Assembly: GCA_045542485.1 (NCBI GenBank)
Contig: JAZQLC010000051.1
Coordinates: 1 to 64,000, forward strand
Origin: SIG575 sp045542485
GTDB lineage: Bacteria > Bacillota > Clostridia > Oscillospirales > Acutalibacteraceae
DNA length: 64,000 bases
Reading direction: 5' to 3'
The notes beneath the pieces were generated by a model, which saw only the letters and a list, made by a program, of their open reading frames with translations, had not been told where the DNA came from and made no database searches. Within the stretch, counting starts at the first letter, position 1; every line of letters starts with the position of its first letter. Below, piece after piece: positions 33,917 through 42,713 of this stretch. The translations under genes and the position numbers were made by a program.

Positions 33917-34972
33917 ATGAAGAAAATAAACTCGTTGAGTCTCTGCTTTACTTTTGCAGGATGCTTTCTCGGAGCAGGTTATGTATCGGGTCAGGAGCTG
34001 TAGCAGTTTTTTGCCTCTTTCGGCAGGATGGGTTACATAGGCTTGTTTCTTGCAGTTGCTCTCCAGGTTCTGTTCGGAATACTTCTGATTACTCTTGCGA
34101 AAAAGACAGAAGTTTATGAAATGGACAAAATAATAATTCCGTGGGAAAGGCCGTGGCTGAGAACAGCTTTTGCCGTTTTGCAGGAAGTACTTCTTTTCGG
34201 GATTTTCGTCATAATGATTGCGGGTACTGGTGCACTGTTTGAGCAGGTGTTTTCACTGCCGATATGGGTTGGTGCATTGATTTTTTCTGTGATTACAACC
34301 TTTTTTGCCATTAAGGGAATACGCGCTATGGTGGGCATTTTTTCTGCCTTTGTGCCGATTCTTGTGGCAGTGACGGCAGGAATATCGGTTTTTTCTCTTT
34401 GCACCGAGGGCTTTCCTGAAATTTCTTCCGTGAATTCAGGTGACAATCCTCTTTTGTCAGGTTGGCTTCTGAGCTCATTTGCCTTTGTTTCATATAACAT
34501 TTTCGGCTCAATCGGAATTCTCACACCTGTGGGCAAGGCAGTGAAAAACAAAAAAACTGTTCTGAGCGGTGTTGCCCTGGGAGGCGTAATGCTTCTGCTT
34601 ATTGCTCTGGGAATTCTTCTTTCCGTGGCGAATGTACCGGGCAGTGAGGGAAAAGAGCTTCCGATGCTTTTTGTTGCTGAAAAAATAAATCCCGTGCTGG
34701 GATATGTTTATGCTTTTCTTCTTTTCGGCGGTATGATGGGCACATCTGTTTCAAGCGTTGTTGCACTGACGACTTACGGAGAAATGAAGAAACCTGCTCT
34801 CGGAAAGAAAAAAGCTTTGTTTGTATACCTTGTCTGCCTTGCAGGATTCCTGCTGAGCCTTGCAGGTTTTTCGGAGCTGATAAGTATAATTTATCCCGTT
34901 TTCGGTTATCTGGGATTCGGTGCTCTCGTTCTCATTTTAATAAATTATTTCAGGTCTGACTGTTGCAGATAG
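33917..34972 (+). pseudogene. YkvI-like multi-pass membrane protein interrupted by one in-frame TAG
   Basis: One frame of 351 codons runs from the ATG at 33917 to the TAG ending at 34972, broken only by TAG at 34001-34003. Before it the protein reads SLCFTFAGCFLGAGYVSGQEL; after it, in the same frame, QFFASFGRMGYIGLFLAVALQ. Together they give the GxGxxxGxE N-terminal pattern and about ten membrane segments of the YkvI/APC-like family. The family usually has a bulky residue, probably Trp (TGG), at the stop position, so a TGG to TAG change is likely. Promoter and ribosome site are intact, suggesting recent inactivation, sequencing error or suppression. Re-initiation at 34028 has no clear ribosome site. 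Confidence 0.75.
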
Positions 34973-34991
34973 GCACAAGTTATGGTATAAT
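34963..34991 (+). promoter_or_regulatory. sigma-A promoter of recJ
   Basis: TTGCAG (34963-34968) and TATAAT (34986-34991) are 17 bases apart. The -35 overlaps the last codons of the upstream gene. The recJ ATG is 29 bases further downstream, behind GGAG. Confidence 0.8.
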
Positions 34992-35020
34992 ATACTATTA
35001 TATTTTATCGGAGAAAAAAT

Positions 35021-37063
35021 ATGAGTCGCAAGAAATGGATATTTTCACAATTTGATAAGGAATACGCTGCTGAAATTGCTGAAAGGTACGAACTGAGTCC
35101 CTTTGCGGCTGTGCTTCTTGCGGGTAAAAATTTCAGCGACGATGAAGAGCTGGAAGCCTTTCTCAGCGATGAGTTGATGTTTCTTGTTGACCCTTATGAG
35201 CTCCCCGATATGGACAAAGCAGTTGAAAGAATAAACAGAGCCATTGAGAACTTTGAGAGAATTGTTGTTTACGGCGACTATGACGCAGACGGTGTCAGCT
35301 CAACTGCACTTCTTTATCTCTACCTTTCGGAGAGAGGGGCAGATGTTCAGTATTATATCCCCGACAGACTGACGGAAGGCTACGGTATGAACCTTGACGC
35401 AGTGAGGAAACTTAAAGAGCGTGGCGCCGACCTTATCATTACGGTTGACAACGGTATCAGTGCTTTCCTTGAAGCAGAAAAAATCAAGGCTCTCGGAATG
35501 GACCTTGTTATTACCGACCACCACAGACCGGGAGACACAATCCCGTCAGCCGTGGCAGTGGTTGACCCTTACAGAGAAGAATTTGACGGTCTTTTCAGCG
35601 AATGGGCAGGTGTGGGCGTTGCTTTCAAGCTTGTGGAGGCTTTGTCCGATTCAGATGAAGAGATTCTTGAAAAATATGCGGATTTAGTATCCATCGGCAC
35701 AATCGGTGACGTGGTACCCCTCAGAAGTGAAAACAGGGCATTTGTCAAGCTTGGTATGGAAAAGCTCTGCTCGGTTTCACGGCCCGGTATTGAAGCACTG
35801 AAGAGAGTTACGGGTATTTCGTCTCACGCCCTCTCTTCTTCAAATGTTGCTTTCACAATTGTCCCCAGAATCAATGCGGCAGGAAGAATGGGCAGTGCCG
35901 AGAGAGCACTTCAGCTTCTGCTTTCAGAGGATGAGATTGAAGCACAGATGTTGGCAGAGGAAATCAATCAGGCTAACATCACCCGTCAGCAGACGGAGCT
36001 TAAGATAATCGCCGAGGCAGAGGCGAAAATCGAAAAAATTTCAGATATGGTTTACGACAGAGTTCTTGTTGTTGACGGCGAAAACTGGCACAGCGGTGTT
36101 ATCGGAATCGTGGCAGCAAGACTTACTGAAAAATATTCAAGACCCTGCCTCGTTATCGGCACTGAAAACGGAATGGGCAAAGGCTCGGGAAGAAGCATTG
36201 AGGGCTTTTCGCTTTTCGATGCTCTTTCGGCAGTTTCAGATTGCCTTGACCATTTCGGCGGTCACACACTTGCGGCAGGTTTCGGCGTTGAAACAGACAG
36301 AATTGATGAATTCCGCAGAAAAATCAATGAATACGCATCGCGTCTTGAAATGCCCGTGCCGTCACTTAAAATTGACTGCAGAATCAGTCCCAGATATGTG
36401 AATGTGGACCTGCTCAGTGAAATCACAATGCTTGAGCCTTTCGGTGCAGGAAACAGTCAGCCGCTTTTCGCTATGATGGGTATGAAAATCGAGAGGATTG
36501 AAGGGCTTTCACAGAATAAGCATACAAAGCTTCTTCTTTCAAAGGCAGACACAAGAATTGTTGCTATGAGATTCGGTGTTTCACCTGATAAGCTGGATTT
36601 TTCTGAGGGTGACACAGTGGATGTTGCAGCGAATTTTGATAAAAACGAATATATGGGAAACATCAAGGTTTCCGTTATTATAAGAGATATGCGCTTTTCT
36701 TCCCTTGATGAGGACAGCGTGATTTCTTCCGAGGGTATTTATGAAAAATTCAGAAGAGGCGAAGGTCTTCTCCCGTCAGAAAAAGAGAGACTTTATCCCG
36801 ACAGAGATTTTATCGGCAGAGTTTTCAGGATTCTCAGGCAAGGTCAGTGGAAAAAGAGTGAGGAAGCACTGACTTTCAGAATCGGGGATGACGGAAAGAG
36901 ACTCTGCGCAGTAAAGGTAAGTCTTGATGTGCTTGAGGAATTGGGACTTATACTTCGTGACAGAAAAAACAAAAAAATAAATCTTGCCGAAAATCAGGGC
37001 AAGGCAGACCTTACAAAGTCAGAAATTCTTAAGAAAATAGCAGGAGGTGGAGAAGTTGTCTGA
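35021..37063 (+). CDS. recJ: single-stranded-DNA-specific exonuclease RecJ
   Basis: 680 residues. The DHH domain carries VVYGDYDADGVSSTALLYLYL, ITVDNG and VITDHHRPGD (metal ligands). The DHHA1 domain has the conserved GxGSGRS block as GMGKGSGRSIEGF and the FGGHTLAAGF motif. RecJ degrades single-stranded DNA 5' to 3' in RecFOR recombination and mismatch repair. It is slightly shorter than the Bacillus enzyme but contains the complete core. Its last 11 bases overlap the start of rel, giving translational coupling. Confidence 0.96.
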   Translation: MSRKKWIFSQFDKEYAAEIAERYELSPFAAVLLAGKNFSDDEELEAFLSDELMFLVDPYELPDMDKAVERINRAIENFERIVVYGDYDADGVSSTALLYLYLSERGADVQYYIPDRLTEGYGMNLDAVRKLKERGADLIITVDNGISAFLEAEKIKALGMDLVITDHHRPGDTIPSAVAVVDPYREEFDGLFSEWAGVGVAFKLVEALSDSDEEILEKYADLVSIGTIGDVVPLRSENRAFVKLGMEKLCSVSRPGIEALKRVTGISSHALSSSNVAFTIVPRINAAGRMGSAERALQLLLSEDEIEAQMLAEEINQANITRQQTELKIIAEAEAKIEKISDMVYDRVLVVDGENWHSGVIGIVAARLTEKYSRPCLVIGTENGMGKGSGRSIEGFSLFDALSAVSDCLDHFGGHTLAAGFGVETDRIDEFRRKINEYASRLEMPVPSLKIDCRISPRYVNVDLLSEITMLEPFGAGNSQPLFAMMGMKIERIEGLSQNKHTKLLLSKADTRIVAMRFGVSPDKLDFSEGDTVDVAANFDKNEYMGNIKVSVIIRDMRFSSLDEDSVISSEGIYEKFRRGEGLLPSEKERLYPDRDFIGRVFRILRQGQWKKSEEALTFRIGDDGKRLCAVKVSLDVLEELGLILRDRKNKKINLAENQGKADLTKSEILKKIAGGGEVV

Positions 37064-39239
37064 TGAAATGGAATACAGAGAATTAAGAGAAAAGGTGATA
37101 AAGAATTTCACCCAAGAAGAAGCAGAGATGATTCACAAGGCATATGTTTTTGCAAAGGAAGCCCACGACGGTCAGCTTCGCTATTCGGGACAGCCTTATA
37201 TTATCCACCCGGTTGCAGTTGCAACAATCCTCGTTGACCTTTGTATGGACTATCAGTCCGTGGTTGCTGCACTTCTTCACGACACGGTTGAAGATACCGA
37301 TGTTTCGCTTGAAAATGTAAAAAACGATTACGGCGAGGATGTGGCAAAGCTTGTTGACGGCGTTACAAAGCTGGGCAAGGTACCTCTTTCCACAAAGGAA
37401 GAAGAACAGGCTGAAAACATCAGAAAAATGCTCCTTGCTATGAGCGAGGATATCCGCGTTATCATCATCAAACTTGCAGACAGACTGCACAATATGAGAA
37501 CGCTTGAGTTTATGCGTCCCCAAAAAAGACGCGACAAGGCTCTCGAAACAATTGAAATTTACGCCCCTCTTGCTCACCGTCTCGGTATCAGAACAATCAA
37601 GGAAGAGCTTGAGGATCTGGCAATCAGCTTCCTTGACCCTGTGGGATATAAGGAGATTGAAACAAATCTCGGCTCACAGATGGAAGAAAGACAGCAGTTC
37701 CTTGAGGATATCAAGGTGAGAATAAAGGACAGAATTTCCGAGATTATCCCTGAGCCTCATATTGCAGGACGAATCAAGAGTGTTCACGGCATTTACCGTA
37801 AAATGTATATGCAGAACAGAAGCTTCGGCGAAATCTATGATATCTACGCAGTGAGAATCATTGTGGATTCTGTTATTGACTGCTATAACTGTCTGGGTGT
37901 TATCCACGATATGTTCACACCCATCCCCGGCAGATTCAAGGACTATATTTCCACTCCCAAGCCCAATATGTATCAGTCACTGCACACAACCGTTCTCGGT
38001 AAAGAGGGTATTGCCTTTGAAGTTCAGATAAGAACCTGGGAAATGCATAACACTGCTGAATACGGTATCGCAGCACACTGGAAATATAAGCTGGGCGAGG
38101 GCTCAAAGGCTAAGATTGACGAGCGTCTTGCCTGGGTAAGACAGCTGCTTGAAAGTCAGAAGGAAGCTGACAATGTTGAAGATATCGTTTCCACAATCAA
38201 AAGTGACTTTGTGCCCGAAGAGGTTTATGTTTTCACTCCCAAGGGTGATGTTGTGCCTCTTCCCGCAGGTGCAACGGTAATTGACTTTGCTTATGCAATC
38301 CACTCTGCCGTAGGTAACAAAATGATCGGTGCAAAGGTTGACGGCAGAATTGTTCCCATTGATTTTGTTGTAAAGACAGGTCAGATTATTGAGGTTATGA
38401 CTTCTTCTCAGCAGGGCAAGGGTCCCAGCAGAGACTGGCTGAAAATTGTCAAGACAAGTGAAGCGAGAACAAAAATCCGTGCCTGGTTCAAGAAAGAAAG
38501 ACGCAAGGAAAATATCGAAGAGGGCAGAGCTGAAATCGAAAGAGAATTCAGAAGAAACAGAATTATCCTTGATAACGATTCTTACGAAGAATTTATCAGG
38601 GCTCTTGCGGAAAGACAGCATATGCCGTCAGTTGAAGATTTCTATGCAGCTATCGGTTACGGTGGTATAAGCCTTATAAAAATGCTTCCGCAGATTAAGG
38701 AAAGCTACACTAGGCTGACCCGTGAAAAAGCACCCGTTGTGGATGAAATTGCAGTTACTGCTCCCGAAAAGACCAGAAAGAGCAAGGATGGCGTTACGGT
38801 GGAAAACATCGACAACTGTCTCATCAAGTTTGCTCACTGCTGTAATCCGCTTCCCGGTGACGATATTATCGGCTTTATCACAAGAGGTCACGGCGTTTCA
38901 ATTCATAACAGAAGCTGTCCCAATGTGCCGAAGGATATTGCTTCTTCAAGTGAGCCCGAAAGATGGGTCAGAGCTACCTGGAATGCAAATGTCAAAGAGG
39001 ACTTCAATGCAACTCTGTCAGTTGTCTGCATTGACAAGGTTGGTTTACTTGCAGAAATTTCAGGCAAGTTCGCAGAAATGCGCGTTATGATTCACAATGT
39101 CAATATGCGTTCAAATAAAGACGGCAGAGCCATTATGAATGTTACAATCACCGTCGGAGGTGCTGAGCATCTGAGAAATGTTATGGCGAAAATCCAGAAA
39201 ATTGACGGTGTACTTCTCGTAGAAAGATCAGGTATTTGA
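37053..39239 (+). CDS. relA: bifunctional (p)ppGpp synthetase/hydrolase (Rel)
   Basis: About 728 residues from the TTG at 37053, preceded by GGAGGTGG at good spacing; GTG 37047 lies within that ribosome site and ATG 37068 is a later alternative. The HD hydrolase domain has YIIHPVAVA and HDTVEDTD, so it should degrade ppGpp. The synthetase domain has GRIKSVHGIYRKM, DIYAVRIIV and KDYISTPKPNMYQSLHTTV. TGS (VYVFTPKGDVVPLPAGATVIDFAYAIHSAVG), zinc-finger-like HCCNPLPGD and ACT domains follow. It controls the stringent response. The recJ-rel-dtd-MBL order is typical of Clostridia and Bacillus relatives. Confidence 0.97.
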   Translation, partial: KLSDEMEYRELREKVIKNFTQEEAEMIHKAYVFAKEAHDGQLRYSGQPYIIHPVAVATILVDLCMDYQSVVAALLHDTVEDTDVSLENVKNDYGEDVAKLVDGVTKLGKVPLSTKEEEQAENIRKMLLAMSEDIRVIIIKLADRLHNMRTLEFMRPQKRRDKALETIEIYAPLAHRLGIRTIKEELEDLAISFLDPVGYKEIETNLGSQMEERQQFLEDIKVRIKDRISEIIPEPHIAGRIKSVHGIYRKMYMQNRSFGEIYDIYAVRIIVDSVIDCYNCLGVIHDMFTPIPGRFKDYISTPKPNMYQSLHTTVLGKEGIAFEVQIRTWEMHNTAEYGIAAHWKYKLGEGSKAKIDERLAWVRQLLESQKEADNVEDIVSTIKSDFVPEEVYVFTPKGDVVPLPAGATVIDFAYAIHSAVGNKMIGAKVDGRIVPIDFVVKTGQIIEVMTSSQQGKGPSRDWLKIVKTSEARTKIRAWFKKERRKENIEEGRAEIEREFRRNRIILDNDSYEEFIRALAERQHMPSVEDFYAAIGYGGISLIKMLPQIKESYTRLTREKAPVVDEIAVTAPEKTRKSKDGVTVENIDNCLIKFAHCCNPLPGDDIIGFITRGHGVSIHNRSCPNVPKDIASSSEPERWVRATWNANVKEDFNATLSVVCIDKVGLLAEISGKFAEMRVMIHNVNMRSNKDGRAIMNVTITVGGAEHLRNVMAKIQKIDGVLLVERSGI

Positions 39240-39242
39240 TTT

Positions 39243-39704
39243 ATGAAAGCAGTTATTCAGAGAGTTACCTTTGCCAATGTAAAGGTTGACGGAGAAATTG
39301 TAGGAGAAATTGAAAAGGGCTTTATGATTCTTCTTGGTGTTGTTCAGGGAGATACGAAGAGTCAGGCAGATTATCTTGCTAAAAAAATCGCTGCTATGCG
39401 TATTTTTGAAGACGAAAACGGAAAGATGAATCTGTCACTTCTTGACACAAAGGGAGAGTGCCTTGTTGTTTCACAGTTTACTCTTTGCGCTGATTGCAAA
39501 AAGGGCAACAGACCTTCTTTCGTCAGTTCTGCAAAACCTGATGAGGCCAACGAGCTCTATGAATATTTTGCAGAACAGTTAAAGGTAAACGGCATTGAGA
39601 AAGTTGAAAAGGGTATTTTCGGTGCAGATATGAAAGTGTCTCTTCTCAATGACGGACCTGTTACAATAATTCTCGACACAGAAGTAATAATGCCGAAAGG
39701 ATAA
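39243..39704 (+). CDS. dtd: D-aminoacyl-tRNA deacylase
   Basis: 153 residues, standard length. The N-terminal MKAVIQRVTFANVKVDGE, the catalytic SQFTLCAD and the NDGPVTIIL (variant of N-x-GPVT) motifs identify DTD. It removes D-amino acids, and glycine from tRNA-Ala, to protect translation. It starts 3 bases after rel and is commonly linked to it in Firmicutes. Confidence 0.96.
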   Translation: MKAVIQRVTFANVKVDGEIVGEIEKGFMILLGVVQGDTKSQADYLAKKIAAMRIFEDENGKMNLSLLDTKGECLVVSQFTLCADCKKGNRPSFVSSAKPDEANELYEYFAEQLKVNGIEKVEKGIFGADMKVSLLNDGPVTIILDTEVIMPKG

Positions 39705-39709
39705 TAAAG

Positions 39710-40354
39710 ATGAAAATTACAAGATTTCCCGTTGGTGAAATGAGCGTCAACTGCTATGTTCTCGAAAACGAAGCAACAGGCGAGGGTGCAGTAGTCGACC
39801 CGGGCAGATTTACTCCCGAGGTGGAGGCAGAAGTTAAAAAGCTTAAAAATGTAAAATATATTCTTCTCACTCACGGTCATTTTGACCACACCTGGGAAGT
39901 GAAGATTGCAAAAGAAAAAACAGGTGCACAGATTGTTATCAGCCGTGAAGATGCAGCGTGTCTCCAGGGAGACCGTCACAATCTTTGCTATCAGATAGGT
40001 ATGGAAATGGAGCAGTGCGCACCCGATTTGCTTGTCACCGAGGGCGACAGCCTTTATCTGGGTGATGAAGAAATCAAAGTTATTCATACTCCCGGCCATT
40101 CTATGGGCTCAGTCTGTTATATTATTGAGGATTCAAAAATTCTCATTTCAGGTGACACTCTTTTCTGTATGACCTGCGGAAGAACAGACCTTGACGGCGG
40201 AAGCCCCGAGGATATGCTCAAATCCCTGAAAAGACTGAAAGAGCTTGAGGGAGATTATGATGTTTATCCCGGTCACAACAGACCTACAACTCTTTCTGTG
40301 GAGAGAGTGAAAAACAGATATATGAAGAGAGAATTAGATAAATGGTACTGGTAA
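39710..40354 (+). CDS. MBL-fold metallohydrolase (glyoxalase II-like)
   Basis: 214 residues. The zinc motif is THGHFDHTWEV (HxHxDH), with further ligands in HTPGHSMGSVCY, SGDTLF and YPGHNRPTT. Such proteins hydrolyse thioesters or other small substrates; the exact substrate is uncertain. It lies 5 bases after dtd and its end overlaps the start of hemZ by 13 bases, so it belongs to the rel operon. Confidence 0.92.
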   Translation: MKITRFPVGEMSVNCYVLENEATGEGAVVDPGRFTPEVEAEVKKLKNVKYILLTHGHFDHTWEVKIAKEKTGAQIVISREDAACLQGDRHNLCYQIGMEMEQCAPDLLVTEGDSLYLGDEEIKVIHTPGHSMGSVCYIIEDSKILISGDTLFCMTCGRTDLDGGSPEDMLKSLKRLKELEGDYDVYPGHNRPTTLSVERVKNRYMKRELDKWYW

Positions 40355-41775
40355 ATTTAGGTCACACCTTTAACTATGAAACTGAAAATCTTTGCCGTGT
40401 TTTCTTTCCTCTCGAAAAAATCGAAACCGTGAACGAGGACAAAGAGGGCGAAAGAAAAGTAGTGACTGAGAAAAACGGAAACAATATTTCTGTTAGAATT
40501 TCTTTTGAAAACGAAGAAAAGGCTTTTTCTGCAATATGCGATGACAGTGCAGATTATGAGCTTGAAATTGCAACTCTTCTTTTTAAGGGACTGACCGAGA
40601 TTACTTCATATGTTCCTCAGTGGGGACTTCTCACGGGAGTCAGACCCTCAAAGCTTATGATTAAGCTTGAAGAGGAAATGGGTAAAGAAAAAGCAAAAGA
40701 ATATTTTATGCAGAAGTTTCTCGTGAGTGAGCAGAAAACAAATCTTGCGATGGAAGTGGCTTCCTGCGAGGAAAAAATTATTTCCCGTTCACATAAAGAT
40801 TCTTTCAGCCTTTATATCTCAATTCCGTTCTGTCCCACAAGGTGCAACTATTGCTCTTTCGTTTCCCATTCCATTGAGAAAACGAAAAAACTGATGGCAC
40901 CTTATGTGGAAAAGCTCTGTGAGGAAATTGCCGTCACCGGAAAAATTGCGAAAGAGCTGAATCTTCGTCTTGAAACCGTGTATTTCGGTGGCGGTACACC
41001 CACAACGCTGACAGCTGAGCAACTTGAAAAGCTTCTTACGGCAGTGGAGGAAAACTTTGATTTGTCCACTTGCTTTGAATATACAGTTGAGGCAGGAAGA
41101 CCTGATACTGTCACAAGGGAAAAGCTTGAAGTGCTGAAGAAAAAGGGCGTAACGAGAATCAGTATAAACCCACAGACCTTTAACGATTCCGTTCTTGAAA
41201 ACATCGGCAGAAGACACACCTCCGAAGAAACAATCAAAGCGTTCACTCTTGCAAGAGAAGTGGGCTTTGACAATATAAATATGGACCTGATTGCAGGTCT
41301 TTCAGGTGATACCACTGAGTCTTTCGGAAAAACGCTGGATACAGTAAACAGTCTGTCACCTGAGAATGTGACTGTTCACACTCTCGCGCTGAAGCGTTCA
41401 TCAAACCTTGCAGGTGATACAGAGGGCTTGTCAAGCGGAAGACTTGCCAACGAAATGATTAATCTTTCTCACGAAAAACTCAGACAAGGCGGATACGAGC
41501 CATACTACATGTACAGACAGAGTAAATCTCTGGGAAATCTTGAGAATGTAGGTTGGTGCAAAAATTCTCTTGAATGTGCATATAATATTTTTATGATGGA
41601 GGAATGTCACACAATTCTCGCCTGTGGTGCAGGTGCCGTAACGAAGCTCAAAGAGCCTGAGGGAAGTGTGATTGAAAGGATTTTCAATTTTAAATATCCT
41701 TATGAATATAACGACAGACTTCCTGAATTATTGGAAAGAAAGAAGCGTATTGCCTCTTTCTACCGGGAAAGGTGA
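40342..41775 (+). CDS. hemZ: radical SAM coproporphyrinogen dehydrogenase HemZ
   Basis: 477 residues. The radical SAM cluster motif is in SIPFCPTRCNYCSFVSHS (CxxxCxxC), followed by YFGGGTPTTLTAEQLEKLL and RISINPQTFNDSVLENIGRRHT, typical of the HemN/HemW/HemZ group. The long N-terminal region is characteristic of HemZ. In Bacillus HemZ is linked to oxygen-independent haem synthesis, but no other haem gene is visible here, so the actual substrate is uncertain. The start overlaps the preceding gene. Confidence 0.9.
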   Translation: MVLVNLGHTFNYETENLCRVFFPLEKIETVNEDKEGERKVVTEKNGNNISVRISFENEEKAFSAICDDSADYELEIATLLFKGLTEITSYVPQWGLLTGVRPSKLMIKLEEEMGKEKAKEYFMQKFLVSEQKTNLAMEVASCEEKIISRSHKDSFSLYISIPFCPTRCNYCSFVSHSIEKTKKLMAPYVEKLCEEIAVTGKIAKELNLRLETVYFGGGTPTTLTAEQLEKLLTAVEENFDLSTCFEYTVEAGRPDTVTREKLEVLKKKGVTRISINPQTFNDSVLENIGRRHTSEETIKAFTLAREVGFDNINMDLIAGLSGDTTESFGKTLDTVNSLSPENVTVHTLALKRSSNLAGDTEGLSSGRLANEMINLSHEKLRQGGYEPYYMYRQSKSLGNLENVGWCKNSLECAYNIFMMEECHTILACGAGAVTKLKEPEGSVIERIFNFKYPYEYNDRLPELLERKKRIASFYRER

Positions 41776-41780
41776 TTGGT

Positions 41781-42695
41781 TTGATAACAGATAAAGATTT
41801 CAGTCTGGAAATAACAAAAGAGGCTCCCGTAAGCCTTATTGCGAAAGCAGAGGAAAACTACAAAAAAATCGTCGCTGAAATATGTGAAGAGATAAATAAG
41901 GACAGCGAAAAGAAAATCGTTATGCTTGCAGGTCCCAGTGGCTCGGGAAAGACAACAACTGCAAGTAAAATCAAGGAAAAACTGGAAGAAATGGGTCACG
42001 AGGCATACACTGTCAGCCTTGATGACTTTTACAAAAACAAGGGTGAGGGTCCTAAAAATCCCGACGGCACATACGATTTTGAGTGTGTGGAAGCCCTTGA
42101 TGTGCCTATGATTCACAAGTGTCTTGGTGAGCTTATTGAAAAGAATGAGAGTGAACTGCCTCTTTTTGATTTTATGACGGGCAGAAGACGAGACGAGAAA
42201 AACCATATCCGTCTTGAAAAAGACGATGTGATTATTGTTGAGGGTCTCCACGCTCTTAATCCGGTGATTTCGGAAACTCTTCCCAGAGAAAATATTCTTG
42301 AAATCTATATCAGCGTTGCGTCAAGATTCTATGATGGCGACGAGCTTCTTCTGAATAAAAGAAATCTCCGTTTCATACGCAGAATGGTGAGAGATTTCCA
42401 GTTCAGAAACAGTCCCGTGGAGAACACATATTCTCTCTGGCCTCAGGTAATGCACGGTGAAGATAAATATCTTTTCCCGTATAAGGACAACGCAGATATG
42501 ATTTTTAACACAACTCACGCTTATGAGCCCTGCATTTTCAGAAGCGTCGCAACAAAGCTTTTGTCTGAGGTTGAAAAAACAAGTCCTAACTATGATGATG
42601 CGCAGAAGCTTATTTCTGCATTGGGAAGATTCCCGTCAACAGATGTGTCCCTTGTTCCTGAGGATTCTCTGCTGAGAGAGTTCCTCGGAAAATAA
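41781..42695 (+). CDS. uridine kinase-like nucleoside kinase
   Basis: About 304 residues from the TTG at 41781, which AAAGGTG precedes by 6 bases; the GTG at 41772 is inside that ribosome site. The P-loop is LAGPSGSGKTTTASKIKEKL, followed by VSLDDFYKN and IIVEGLHALNPVI, typical of the Udk/phosphoribulokinase family. Many clostridial relatives carry an extra N-terminal TGS-like part; this one has only about 40 residues before the P-loop region. Its nucleoside specificity is unknown. It follows hemZ by 5 bases. Confidence 0.9.
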   Translation: MITDKDFSLEITKEAPVSLIAKAEENYKKIVAEICEEINKDSEKKIVMLAGPSGSGKTTTASKIKEKLEEMGHEAYTVSLDDFYKNKGEGPKNPDGTYDFECVEALDVPMIHKCLGELIEKNESELPLFDFMTGRRRDEKNHIRLEKDDVIIVEGLHALNPVISETLPRENILEIYISVASRFYDGDELLLNKRNLRFIRRMVRDFQFRNSPVENTYSLWPQVMHGEDKYLFPYKDNADMIFNTTHAYEPCIFRSVATKLLSEVEKTSPNYDDAQKLISALGRFPSTDVSLVPEDSLLREFLGK

Positions 42696-42713
42696 AATCA
42701 AGAGGTGAAATTT

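Noticed and set aside
37198..37905. TTATCCAC words in rel resembling DnaA boxes
   Set aside because: They encode Ile-His or Val-Ile-His in conserved protein motifs, are scattered and not clustered, and no AT-rich unwinding element is beside them.
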